A DNA stretch of 64,000 bases, taken from NCBI GenBank assembly GCA_024305405.1, contig JAKNDB010000068.1:3968501-4032500 (forward strand), read 5' to 3'. The notes under the pieces were generated by a model. It did no database searches, had not been told where the DNA came from, and saw only the letters and a program-made list of their open reading frames with translations. Positions 38,801 through 51,800 of the stretch are shown here, piece by piece. This stretch comes from Dirofilaria immitis. Its lineage: Eukaryota > Nematoda > Chromadorea > Rhabditida > Onchocercidae. The number at the start of each line of letters is the position of its first letter. The stretch's first letter is position 1. The translations under genes were made by a program, and so were the position numbers.

Positions 38801-41800
38801 GAAATTTTTGTCAGCAGCCATATTTTATGCACATTAATAATATGTTAATTTACAGAATTGAAGAGCAGTGTACATCGGAATACTTTAATCATCAACAAAA
38901 GACGCGAATTTTTGACTTGTTAGCCAACTGGGTCTGCGTCCAGCGAAATTCGCTATATATTCGTATGAAAGCCTTTCGAGATCGTCATGAAGTTAGTTGT
39001 GCAGGAACTGACTTATATTAATGATTTGTTCAAAGTAATTTTATTTTGTTCAATTTTTAACATTTTTAGCCAAATGCTACCTCGGATTCGGATATTAATG
39101 CTGATGAACCAATGAATGAAGCAAAAGAAGCACCTCGCTCTATAAACGATGAAAAATTGAGTGGTTCAAATGATTCGTCTTCTTCCATTGCTACAGTTTC
39201 TTCATCACCAATTATTTCTGATGCATCACCGAAATCTCCTTCCGAAACGTTGACACTGGAAACGAAGGAACAGCTTATTGCAGTTAAGAATACGACAAGC
39301 AGCGATGCTGCTAGATCATCAGATGTTAAACAACCACCTACAACTACAAAGGAAAGCAATGACAAAATGGGAACCACGCCAACCACATCCGATACATTTT
39401 CATCCATATCTGTAATCAAAAACCAGAGTTCTGCGGTTTCCTCAAAGGCAGTAAGTTTTTTATCAAGAAATTTCTTACTGATATTCATTTATCCCTTTGC
39501 AACAAATGCATGAATAGACTCTAAACAACGTGGTTTTTATTAGATGCCTAGCCTAAGCCAAATTTTACGGTGCTAAATTTTATTACTAAAATTAGTGATG
39601 CTTTATCCAGAATTTTTAATGATTTAAATCTTGGAATTGACCATTAAAAATTATTAGGTCAATGGATCATTTGTATTAATCACTAAAATACTACTTTGAA
39701 ATATCACTTTTATTATTGTAGGCTTGTAGTCCAACGAAAGCACCATCATCAAAAGCACCACTCATGACGAGTGTCACTAAGCTGAATAACCCTCAGTTGT
39801 TATCTGCTTTTGCTACAATGATGCAACAAACTCATGGTGATTCGATACGTCAACAGCAGCGTTCAGTTGACTGTTTAACGGCTAAAATAAATGCTCATCT
39901 TCTAAATACTAAGCAGTCAGAACTTTTTCACAGTACCAGCAGACTCTCAGTAACCTTGCAAAGTAAGTCTTACATGGTCGATTAAGTTTTCTGAATTAAA
40001 AATTTTTTACTATTTTTTCCTCATGTTTTTTTAACTTGAGAAATAATTGTGTCAGGTCTCACTGATACTTTACTTTCGTTAATTTCGATTTAAACATCTG
40101 ATTAAACTGTGCAATCGAGCAAGTAGTGATAGTCTATGGTTTTTTATATGGATTTGAAATAATTGTGCTCAGAATTCTGCATAATTAGATAAGGTTATTA
40201 CTGTAATGCCTGAGAGTAGTCCTGATAATATTTCTTTCTGGAATTAGGCGAATTCAGTCATGAATGTATTAAATGATTCTCATTTTTTAAATGTTGGTAT
40301 TAAAACCCTTTTCACGAAGCTATACGAAAACTGGATAATCGAGTGATCTCATTGTTTTTCATGGCCTATATTTAAAGCAATTTCTAGAATAAATACAGTA
40401 ACACCAACCAGCTCTATCAAAAGTCCTGCACCTCCAAAGCCCACTATTTCCAAAAACGATCCGCAGCCATCGAAATCTGAACAAAAGTCAAATCGATTAC
40501 TTTCTACTAACAGTTCTAATCCAAGTCCAGTAAAAGTAAGTTTGAAAAAATCATGCGTAAAGGTCAATACTTTTATCATTGCAGTATCCATGATTATTTA
40601 GAAATAAAAACGTTATTTCGATCTTTCAAATCACTCATTGTTGATTTGTAACTGAACTTCTCCTTATATGTGTACATGGTTTAACAAGGCTTTCATGTTG
40701 TGTTTCGAAGTTTTTTATTTAGGGACTGAAGCAAACATCAAATGAGAAGGCTTCACGCACACTGAAGGAAATCAACAGTGCATTGGCTCAGGTTGTTTTA
40801 GGTAAAACTTATGAATGATCTGAGAATTGGATTGCAGAGAAGTGAGGTATGCAGCATTAAATAATTGAATTAAATTTTCAGAAGTGGAAAAGGCTATTAT
40901 TCAGACCGAAAATGAATACGTAAAGGAGAAAGCAAAGTAAGTACTGAAATATGGAGTCGTTAAAGATTTTGATTTTTTCGAAATTACCAAATTTACCAAG
41001 TCAAAAAAACTATAAAGGAATAATTTAGGACTGAAAAAGAAAGTAAAATTGCGCCGCTGAAACGATTTATGTGGACTGATTCGCTGAGGTACTTTCATAA
41101 TGACTTATGTGTTCTTTTTTGTTTTTATAATTTCTTTATTTATATTTCATTTAATTGAAATTCTATGAGAATTGTGGATATGATGTAAGATTAGATTCGG
41201 ATCTTATTTTGAATTGTATTATTTTATACTTGAAACTTTAATTTATCCACCAGTAAATTGTCAATTTTTCTTTTGCTGTAAAATTTAAATCTTTTGCAGT
41301 CAAATTGAATCTTATCTTAATCCCTTTGTAGTGTAAATATTAATATTTTTGCAGAGCAGCACTGAAAAAACAAGTTACTTTGCTATTTACTAATCTCGAA
41401 CAACATGGTGATTCTGCTCACATTGTTAATACAACGGTTGTGCAGTATTTGTATTACACTGTTAGACCGCTTTTCAAGGATTACATTAAATTTGGGTGAT
41501 TTAAAATATTATCTTGGTATCTTCGTAGATATGTTCTCTTCGTATACATCAAAAATATGAAATAACAATAATTAGTATGAGAGATGCAAATCAAATTAAT
41601 TGTTGACTTCTAGCTGGATTGTACAGATAATAGTTTTCATGAAAGTTTTGGGGTAAGCTGAATTTAAGTTTCAGATGTCGGAAAATGAATATCATCCTAA
41701 TTATTTTCATCTCTGCAGAGATTTGGTGTTGGAAATATTACGATTATGTCCAGAAAGACGGCAGCTGGTTCTTATTCCTGAGATGAAAGCGTTCATTGAA

Positions 41801-44800
41801 ATAAGTGATGCTTCTAAAACGCAATCGTTAGTTTTTTTGTTAGATTTTTCGATGATAAGCTTTCTTAAATTTTTTAATGCATGTCGAAAATCAAACGTAG
41901 TTAAATTCTAGATCCCAGTTTTAAATTACAGTGAAATTTCGCTAGAAATATTTGATGAAAGTAAGAAATGCTTTGAAATATATTGTCAGTTATTGCTCAT
42001 TTTCTAGCTTAGATCAGATGAATTTTACTAATTTTTTACTTGCTGAAAGACATGCGGTAGTTTTATCTCCGAAAATTCAATGAATGAATAAACGGATAGA
42101 AATTATGATAGCGAAAATGTACTATCTTTTTTATCACATTTATATTAACCTTAAGATTTTGCTGGATATTTTATGAAAATAAAAAGCGAGAAAATAAAAT
42201 TAGCAATATCGAGTAAATTTTTCCTGCATGTCGAATTAAGTTCAATTTAGTTTGTAATTAATAGAAATATTTGGTCTTCTAGTAGAACAGCTCAAACATC
42301 GAAAGCGCTCAAAACTTCTAAAACTGATATACTATCCACCAAAATTTCTCCGAGTAAAAATATGTCAAATACTGAACTCCGACAGACATCAACTAATGCT
42401 ATAGATTTTCGTCCATCTAATACTCTGGATAGAAAAGGAAACCATCCTGTAAAGTGTAACAATGATGCAGAAGTTGAAATTCTGGTAAGTTAAGTTGTTA
42501 ACAATATAGTTTATTGTTTTCAATCATTTTTCGCATGAAGCACAAACTCTCTGAATATTTTGATAATAGTAAAAAGTACCTTTATTTAAGTTGATTTTAT
42601 ATTGATTTTTGAAATGCCTAGTTTCATTTTATTCTTAGTGTCAGTGATTTTTATCACTAGTAATGAAGGAAAAGAGTGAGTTACAAAAGGAGGATGAGAA
42701 CAGAATTATATTCGAAAATCAAATTTCCGATATTGAAAAATGTACTATTATCTTTAAACTCGAAGTCGGTGTTAAATAAGACTGAAAGATGCTGTCTCAT
42801 ATTCCCATTCTGAAACATTTTCAGAAGAGCTGTATAAATGATTTGATTTATTCTCATTTTATGGTATAAAAAATGTTTAGGTTGTTGGAAAAGCTAGATT
42901 ATCGGCAAAGTAAACCAGATTAAGGAATCTGCTGTATTGAAAGTTGACGAAATTTCTGATTCTGTCATTTTTAGATGTCTTTTTCTGATTTTTAAAGATT
43001 GATAATTCCGATTTTACTGATCGTCAGTAGGATCACTTTTAGGCTGGCTCAAGTCGTTCATCCGTACTCTCCGCACCTAAATTAACCTCGGCACAAAAAT
43101 TGTATCAGCTCGAGACAACAAGGAACGAGAGAAGTTGTTAGCTGAAAAATAATAGCAGAGGTGGATTTTCTTAGCGAGTTCTGGGTTAAATTAATTAAAG
43201 TTTTGGTTAATTATTTTAGATGTCCATTTTAACTAATTTTGAAATTTTGATTTCAGAAAGCTCTCAAAGAACGTGAAGAAGTTGAACGGAAACTACAGGT
43301 ATGCATTATATTTTTGAAGTGATATAACAAAAACTAAAAACATTTTCTTAATGGATCTAATAGTGAAGTATGAGTAAGCTAGACATTTTGAAGTTTATGT
43401 TTTCTACTTAAATTTAATAGTACAAGAATACTTTCAAACCTACATTCTCTTTTTCTATAGAATTAGCTTTTCAGGAACAGAGAGAATGCGAGGCAGCTGA
43501 AAATAGAAAGCGGGATGAAGAAGCTATCAAGAAATGGGAACAGGAGGCAAGTAAAGAAAGAAAATTAATTATTTATTTCAGGAGAACTTGCTAAAAGTGC
43601 AATACAAATTAACTTTAACTGATTTTGTTGATCTATGTTTTCAGGAAGCTGAACGATTGGAAGCAAGCAGAGACGAGGATGAAGAATTGGGTGCTGTAGA
43701 GTCAGAAGATTTTTTTGTACGACCAAAAGTATTTTTTTCAAATTTATGTATTGTTCTTTCAAAATGAAATTAGCAAACATTGCTTATGTAAACAAAAAAC
43801 TGTTGAGAAAGAATGAAATAAAAAGATATTGTAATACAAAAAAGATGATGGCTTAGAAACAACTTATTTCACAGATCGCTTTATTTTGCTGATTTTCTGC
43901 GAAGTGTTCCACTCGTTATTATAGTTGCAAAAGAAGTTCATTTAATATTTCGACATTCTATGGAAATATTAAATGAATCCAGATATTTGGAAGCGCTTGA
44001 TTATTCATCAAACATAATCAGCATCGTTAGCTGCATAGCGCTATCAAGACAATTTTTTCAGCCTCTAATAGATTATCTTTCAGATTCCCTTTCAAATTTC
44101 AGTTTCGTGAGGCTTCTTATGCGTATTTTTTAGCTTGTTACAACCATATTTTAAAAATTTGCTTTTTCTTTATTCAGTTTCTACACTGATTACAGGATTC
44201 GGAGTTGCAAGAAATCGAGGAAGTGGAATTAGGCGCTGATACTGAAATTGATATGAATACCGAAGAAGACGTATGTTATTGACAGATGATTTTTTATTTG
44301 ATTTTTAATAAGTTAATTTATTCTTACGAATTTGAATAAATTATGCCAATTTAGACAATTAATTGTTACATTTTATTTGGCTCAAATATTTTAGGTGAAT
44401 GTAGATCAGAAGATTGGTAGTCAGATATGCAACTCGGAGAGTGAGCAGGCATGTAGTAGTACTGAAACGGAAAAATCTATAGTAAAGGTACTTTTTAGAA
44501 TTGATAACTATTTCCAGTGAAAAGTAATGAGGTTTTAACTTTTTGAATTAATGAACATATTGTTTTAAAAATTTTCTGTTAGAATATTGACAATCTCTTG
44601 ATAAAAAATATAGCTAATATTTTGGGCCGAATTTCACTTTCAATGCTTTTGTATACCCAGTTGGGAAGTTATTTTATAATCACTTCGACAAAAGGAAATT
44701 AGCAATGCTATTCAATAATGTGAAACTTGCGCATATTAGCAGTTAGAGTATTTTTTCTGCTATAAATTGTTACTCACTTTTTTAAGTTATTAGTTTCAGA

Positions 44801-45984
44801 AAACGGAATCATACAGTAATGGCCTGTCAGAGCAAAGTTCTCCTCAAGATTCTGTTAAGACGAGTAATATACATTTGGCGTCATCATCGTTTACTTGTCT
44901 TCATTCATCTTCAATGCCACGAAGTACTAATTCACAAAGCAGCAGGCAAACAAATGTTGTTCATTTCACATCTTCATCTTCATACAAACAGCCATCGTCG
45001 GTAACAGTGACTCCTTCCCAGAAGTCTCCAAGTTCATCTATATGTGCTACTACTTCCAATTTTTCACCGTAAGTTTTGCTTCCAAAAAAGTTTTGCAAGT
45101 GTAATTTAAGTTAACTCTCTTCCAAAAACATTTGAGAAAAATTGTTATTTTAGAAACAAATTTTCATCAACGCACCAGCGTTCAAATTCTTCACAACAGC
45201 AATCTTCACCTCTCGAACAAGCCATGCAGGAAATTATATCTGTAGCAAACCAAGATCCTCAGGTTAGCAGCAGCAATTACCATTCTTCCTCCGTACAGCA
45301 ACAATGTTCCTGGAGTGCCAAAAACTTCCTATTTCTTCACCTTCTTCTCTACCTAACGATCATCGGCAGCAAGCATTACATTCTACTTCATCATATTCTC
45401 CGACTTCAGTTTATGCGAGTGGCACTTTTGCTACATCACAAACCTTGAATCAGCAACAACCTGCTTTTTCTCCTTATTCTGCTCAACAGCGTCAAATTTC
45501 TTACAAAAATCTCCAGTCTCAACATGCGCCAACTATACATCATGCTTCCCAAATTTCTCAGCAGCCTATTCAAGAACAAGTACATCAACATGTTTCCATA
45601 CAACATGCTTATAATTATCCTGCTTCATCTTATAGTTCTTCTACTACTACCGTTCAAAAAGCTACCCTACCAACTTGTAATATTTCTCATAATGCTTCGC
45701 GAGCTTACAACAGCGTACTTTCATCTCAAAAAGTTATGTTTCCACAACGTTCTGTATCTTCACCAGGTTGTTCCTCAGCTTTTTCACCCTTACAGCCGCC
45801 TGCTCGTCAGCAACAATTAATGACCCAGCAACAATCAGTATACAATTATCAACATCAGCAGTTGTTGTTGCAACAACAACAACAACAACAACAACAACAT
45901 CAAAAGCAATTGTATGGTGAGCAACAGCAACATCAAGTGAGAACTTCACAGGATCGTCAAATTTATAGCAATAATTGGCGATAA
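35895..45984 (+). CDS. ubn: Ubinuclein (HIRA histone-chaperone complex subunit), multi-exon with frame breaks
   Basis: Ubinuclein/Hpc2 proteins hold HIRA to histone H3.3 for replication-independent nucleosome assembly. The first exon (to 36023) carries LFKPTKKSYPEFDYE, the family's N-terminal block. Exons 36700-36813 and 36904-37053 carry the HRD domain (GYDLTDPFIDDTEAYDEHVP). The conserved middle domain spans 38427-38556 and 38856-38991 (RLPPSLVDLCI; HQQKTRIFDLLANW). A KRFMWTDSLR block is at 41029-41088. Later exons are 43043-43160, 43257-43298, 43475-43546 (charged coiled coil), 43645-43728, 44196-44270, 44395-44487, 44800-45068 and 45154-45984 (Ser/Gln-rich tail with poly-Gln). PKRSPGRPPGS near 38240 resembles an AT-hook. 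The estimated length is about 1450 aa. The 5' start is unresolved. Adding one A at each of seven A-runs (37527, 37600, 38514, 39960, 43095, 43145, 45320) restores the frame. The intron after 43546 has a GC donor. Confidence 0.88.
45874..45898 (+). repeat. (CAA)n run encoding poly-Gln in the ubinuclein tail
   Basis: A nearly pure CAA run lies inside the last exon and encodes a block of Gln in a Gln/His/Ser-rich tail. The minus-strand open frame opposite (45734-45949) is its poly-Val shadow. Confidence 0.85.
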
Positions 45985-48803
45985 TTATCTTCTTGTTTTT
46001 CTTGAAACTTTTTCTTCATGGTATTTCGGTAGATTTCGTGCTTTCTTTTGATTATGAATATCTCTCAGTAATTTGATTCCTTCATCTAGTTTTTTTTCCT
46101 TCAAATTAAATGCAGTATATATTCTTCCATGAAAACTGAAGCAAATTAAGGTTGATTTTAAAGATAAAAAGGACGCTTTGCAATCTCTCATCTATATATA
46201 TATATTTGTTTCTTCATTTTATAAAGTAAATTAGAGGGGATAATTAAACCTAATTATCCCATTATTAACCTAATTATATATTTGTATATCTTTTACTTTT
46301 GGTGAATTTTGAATAGGCTGGGAATATTACAAAAAGTTAGAAATGCTTTGAACGAAGACAGGATAAAATAGTCTCAATTCTAGAATAAAACTTATTTAGG
46401 AGAAATTTTTCCTCCTTAATCTTATCGAAATTGAGTGTGACAGGACAAGTATTCTTGAATCTTAAAGTGTATGCTCTTTCCTAATTTCTTTTTCCCGAAA
46501 CAGTCAAAATATATATACATATACATATAAGCTCGTGAAGTGTTAACAAGGCTGTTATATATATTTAAAGTTGTACTTTATATACAAACGTTCTCGATAG
46601 ATTGACAAATAATTATATTTGGTTATATTTTTGTCAAAATCTTCAGTGATATCTAGTGATTAAGCGTTCTAAAACTGTAATGGTACAAAATCTTTACTAT
46701 ATTCAATATTTTTCCAATTTAGTCATATCTCGATTTTTGTGGGAACAATTGTCAATTCGGATTGAACTATATTTTCTTCTCAGTACAACTTCAGTTATTG
46801 CTCAAGAATTCACTGTTGACAAAATTTATAATAGAATTACTAGGAGCTTGAGAATAAATTTCATGCGTGCTTTTTTTTACTAATAGTTTTAATATTTTCT
46901 TGTTTTAATAAGCAAGAAGATTAAGGTTGAGATATTACTACGTTATTACGATCTGTAATATGTTGACTTTATATGAGTTTATGGCTTATTACAAATATCT
47001 GACGCCTTGTTCTATGTTAATTTTTACTATTATGTTAAGGAGAAAACGTATGAAATCAATCTTAATGAATCGTTTAATCGGCCAGTGTTTTTCAACTTTG
47101 GCGAGTGAACTTTTTTAATTAGATTAATATTGTATATGACATGTTTCTATATTAAGTTATTTTCATATTTAAGTTTCATCATCAATTCTTGAAAATTATA
47201 TCAAGTCTTGGATTTATATATTTGATGAACTTAGACATAAAATTTGTCTTAATATTATATTTTTTCATTAAATTAGTAAATCGCAAAACAGTTATGCTCA
47301 AACGATTTATCGATTAAACATTGTTTCAAGAATGACTGAAAGATGCATTTAGAAACGGTTTATATTGAGTAGTAAGTCGATCTGATGATGAAATCTTGGA
47401 TAAGTTCGTTTCGTACTTCATTTTAACTATGATAAATTATTATGGGATAATCCATTAATTTACAAACATTGTTGTAAAGTTTGATTTTATCACTGAATCG
47501 TTGTAAAATTTTCAACTGTTGTATCTGAAAAAGAAATATCAGTTCATTTTTTTATATTTTTCAAATTTATTCGATGTTAGTTTTATGCATTTACAATATC
47601 GGACGTTCTCTATGTCACTTTCATTTTACGATAGGGCATTTTCTTTGCTTTGCTGAAGTGTTACTTTTCTATATTTTTTGCTCTATTTATATTTTGTAAC
47701 TGTAAGTTTCATCCTACTTTTGACTTAAGTTAAATATGTTTGCTATCTGAATGTGTTATTTTATTATTTGAAAAATTGTATAATTTGAGACCTTAAAAAT
47801 TGATAGTAAACTTTTTGAAGTTAAATTTTGGAAGTTTCTTTAGATTGTTGTCGTCTTTTTGCGTATTAAATAGCTGTACCAATCAGTCCATTGATACATC
47901 GATAAATAAAGTTATTTTTCAAGCATATTTCATATATCTATTGAATCGAAAAGAATTTCGATTTTCTAAATGGTTTTAAATGGCCAATGATGAGATTTTA
48001 ATTATTCTGAATATGAAATCCGGCTGACTGTATTATACAAGAGAAATATGTCATCATATTTCTCCATGAAATCTCATGTATTCCATATGCTAACTTGGCA
48101 GAAAATAATTCTTGAGTCAGTAAGCTCTATCGAAAGGCCAAATTAAATGAAATTTGCTCAATGATTTCTTCGAGAATCACGCAACAGAAATCAAAATTCT
48201 CACGTCATGCAATGTATACCATCCTATTAATATTGAAAATTATCAAAATTCTGATCCTAACCAGATTCTTGACCATGTATTTTCTCTATAAAATCACGAG
48301 GCAGTAGAAAAAAGAATGTGTAAGAGAAATGTTAAGAATATAACAAAAATATCATTTGTCATTTCTGGAAATTTTAGTCGAATAATTTATCAAATATTAG
48401 AATATATTAGAATTATTAGAATTTTGCAAGTAAACGTGAAGTTTGAAATAAAGATATTCAGGCGAAATCTAAATATCTCGCAGTATCACTCGGATTTGCA
48501 TTATAGTATGACCTGAATTTTCTCAGATTTATAATCAAATTTATACACAAAAATTCTGTACCGATCCTAAGCGATATTAAACTTATTTGATATGTAAATG
48601 AATAACTTATATGTCATTTATTGCGAATTTATTTCATTTTGTTGTAAATTCATATTTATACAAACTTACAGTATGCAAATTTTGTACTTCCTTTTTTCTA
48701 GAATTACAAATACAAAACAAATGGATATGAATGATATCCTCCTTTGTATATCTATTTTAGAAAAATGGTTGTGATTAAAGATTGCCGGATATAGAAGAAG
48801 AAA
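45985..48803. other. Intergenic region, no gene supported
   Basis: It holds the 3' flank of ubinuclein followed by A+T-rich DNA. Several 60-75-codon open frames (for example 46656-46883 and 46927-47118) lack motifs and are typical of the composition. Confidence 0.5.
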
Positions 48804-51800
48804 ATGATTCAAGTTTATGCGATAATAGTTTTACTATCTAATAGTATCATGGGTTTCGAATGTTAGTTTATGCTGATATTTATATTATTTGTAACTTTAA
48901 AGATATCATTTCTTATCACCCGTATATAACATTATTCTATGATTAATAGCAATTTCATTTCGTAGTTCAAATGAGATTTTAATGCTATGTTTTGCCAATA
49001 TTTATCAAAAATATTATTTAAAGTATAGATATATCAAATATTATTTAAAGTATAGATAGAAAAGAAAAATTTGTGATGAATTTTTAATTTTATATTTTAG
49101 CTTTTAAGAATATATTATTTTCACCAATTCATAAATATTATGGTTTGAATTATTTCTGTTCTTTACTCTATTTTTTTTTAGAATTAATAATTTAAATTTT
49201 AATTAATTTATAAAATTTCGCAATTGAGAATTTTTGTTTTTTTTTTTGTAAAAGGAAATTTCAAAATAAGACATTATCATAATTTTCTTATCTTCTATAT
49301 ACAATATTGATTAAAAATTTATTGGAAAAATTATACATTTAAAATTGATCAATTGACAAATAAAAAATATTATAGATCCAGAAAAATGTGGTATCGCCAA
49401 TATGACATCGAAAAAAATCAATTTAAAATAATGGGTGGAGAAAATGCCTTACCTGGAGAGATGCCATGGGCTGTAGCATTATTTCATGGCCGAAGTTTGT
49501 ATTTTGGCTAAAGCCATAAAAATTTCAATATGGCTACTTTTTTTTGCTTTTATATAATTATTTCTGAAATATCATAATTCATTTTGTTAACGATAAGTTA
49601 AAAGATAAAAATAGGATAAGAAAATGGGTTAAAATTGAAAATAATAATAATTCATAAATTTTAATTAAAAACAATGAAATAATTAGAATTTTGACTAATT
49701 AAAAAGTAAGCGTAAGCGAAATGTAATGATATTTATAAATATTAAAATTATTAGAGATCACAAATGAATAATTTTCAATGCTAATATTTGGATGAGAATT
49801 AGCTTACCTTTGAATTATCCTAAAATATCATATCTTTGATAAATTAGTCTTATATTTTTGTTCTGCGAAAAGATCATTTAAATTAATCTTTTATTTCCTG
49901 AAAATTTTACTAAATTTTGATTCTCGAGAAAAAATTTTATTTATTTAAAAAAATAAACTTTCGTAATAATATTATAGTATATTTGTGTACAGGAACGCTG
50001 ATATCACGAAAACATATTATCACAGCTGCGCATTGTTTTAAAAAATTCATCATCCAAAAGCCATGCAAGTTTGTAATTTTTTAAAAAAGTGTAATAAATA
50101 AAAATTTTTCAATTCTTTTATAGAAAGTCTCGAGAAAGCATTGATAAAAAATCTTGAAATCTCAATATATATCAGAAAATAAAATTAACTTTCTCGTAAT
50201 GTTTAACAACTTGCCAAGAGTTAAACGATTGAATGGATCAGACCATGTCAACTTATATTTGGGCTTTAAATGCAAAATTTTTCATTCATTAAACAATATC
50301 ATTATCATATATAATTATTATCTATTCAATTAATGATAAAAATTACGGCCTCTATCCATAAATTAAATTTTTAAAATATTATAAATAATTAGTATCACAA
50401 GAAAAATTTGGCGAAGCGACAGAATCCCAGTGTTTATTAATTTTAAGATAATTGTACTAATTTTGTTCTATTTTTTTAAGTTCACGTATTTTACGGATAC
50501 AAGCAATCGCTTTGTTTTTGTTGCACAGAAATGACATCAGAAGTTTAGAAACCTGATATATTCAAAAGAATTGGATGTTTTCTATAATTTTTTTTAGATT
50601 CTTTAGGCTTCATAGGTTAAAAAAAAGAACTTAGAATTGCAATTCGAGAATGAAAATTTGAAATATGCTAAGTAGAATATCCAATCAAAATCACAAATAT
50701 TAAAGATTGCGTGAAAAAATTCTTCTAGTACTAATATTGGAAAAGTTTTTAAAAAAATACACATTATATTAACATATACGTTTGTTCTATGTATATGTAA
50801 AGTTGAATTAAATAATAATTTGAATAAATTTAAAATGATTGATAATTTCTAGCACATCTTATGGTTATTATCAAGAAGAAGCAATTAAAATGTATAATAT
50901 TTTATACGGTAGTAACTGTATGCAACAACAAAATGACCATTTATGTAATAATGCATCAGAAATGAGAATGAGCCGAATTATTCGGTAAAATTATAATTTC
51001 TAATTTTTTAAAACTTTCATAAATTAAATTTTAATTAATCGAATGTTATTATAAATTTATTCATTTGATATATTCTTATCATTTAACAGTTACTGCTTTT
51101 AAAGATATTTACAAAAATGAAATTATCAATTTCAAAATACTTTACATTTCAATCAATCAATCAATCAATAGATGAATTAAGCGGCATAGTTTTGATAACA
51201 GTTTTGTGAAATACCATCACCATCAATAAATGCTGAAAAAAAAATAAATAAATAAAATCCTTGGGACAATTCTTATATTTTTAATGAAAAAATTGTCGTA
51301 CGATTTGCTGCTATTCCGTGTCATTTATTTGGTTGATATTCTTGAATATGTTCAGAGCGCAATATGGACGATTTTTTTATGCGAAATGTTTCATGTCAGA
51401 TTTTGCATTGCTAGAATTAGAAGATACAATTGACGAATCATTAAGCAATTATATTTGTTTGGGATATCGAAATATTATCAGACAAGATGATCAGTTACGA
51501 TTAACTGGTTATGGTTGGGGTTCTATACGTAAGTATTTCAATTGACTGTGAAAATCTTCTAACGATTTAAGCTGAAAGTTATCGTTGTTATGATTGAATT
51601 GCTTCGATTATGAAATTGAACTGAATCGTTTGATTATGAAATATAAGATTGAATGATTCGATTATGAAAGTGCTTATGATTTCAGTGACTTTTGATGGTG
51701 AAAAGTTAGCAAATAATTTACAATTAGTCAATTTTCCAAAGATAATGAATCGATTGAAATGCATAAAAATTTCTAAAATAAACGATGCGATTTGTACAGT

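Noticed and set aside
39066..39488. 140-codon minus-strand open frame
   Set aside because: It is the shadow of the Ser/Thr-rich ubinuclein exon 39070-39450.
7723..45324. Programmed -1 frameshifting as the primary explanation of the A-run breaks
   Set aside because: The sites vary in run length and context and occur in several unrelated housekeeping genes. Intact A6 runs are also read normally in PSMA4, so assembly error is simpler.
45734..45949. Minus-strand open frame with a poly-Val run
   Set aside because: It is the complement of the CAA (Gln) repeat in the ubinuclein last exon, whose + strand frame is supported by phase and composition.
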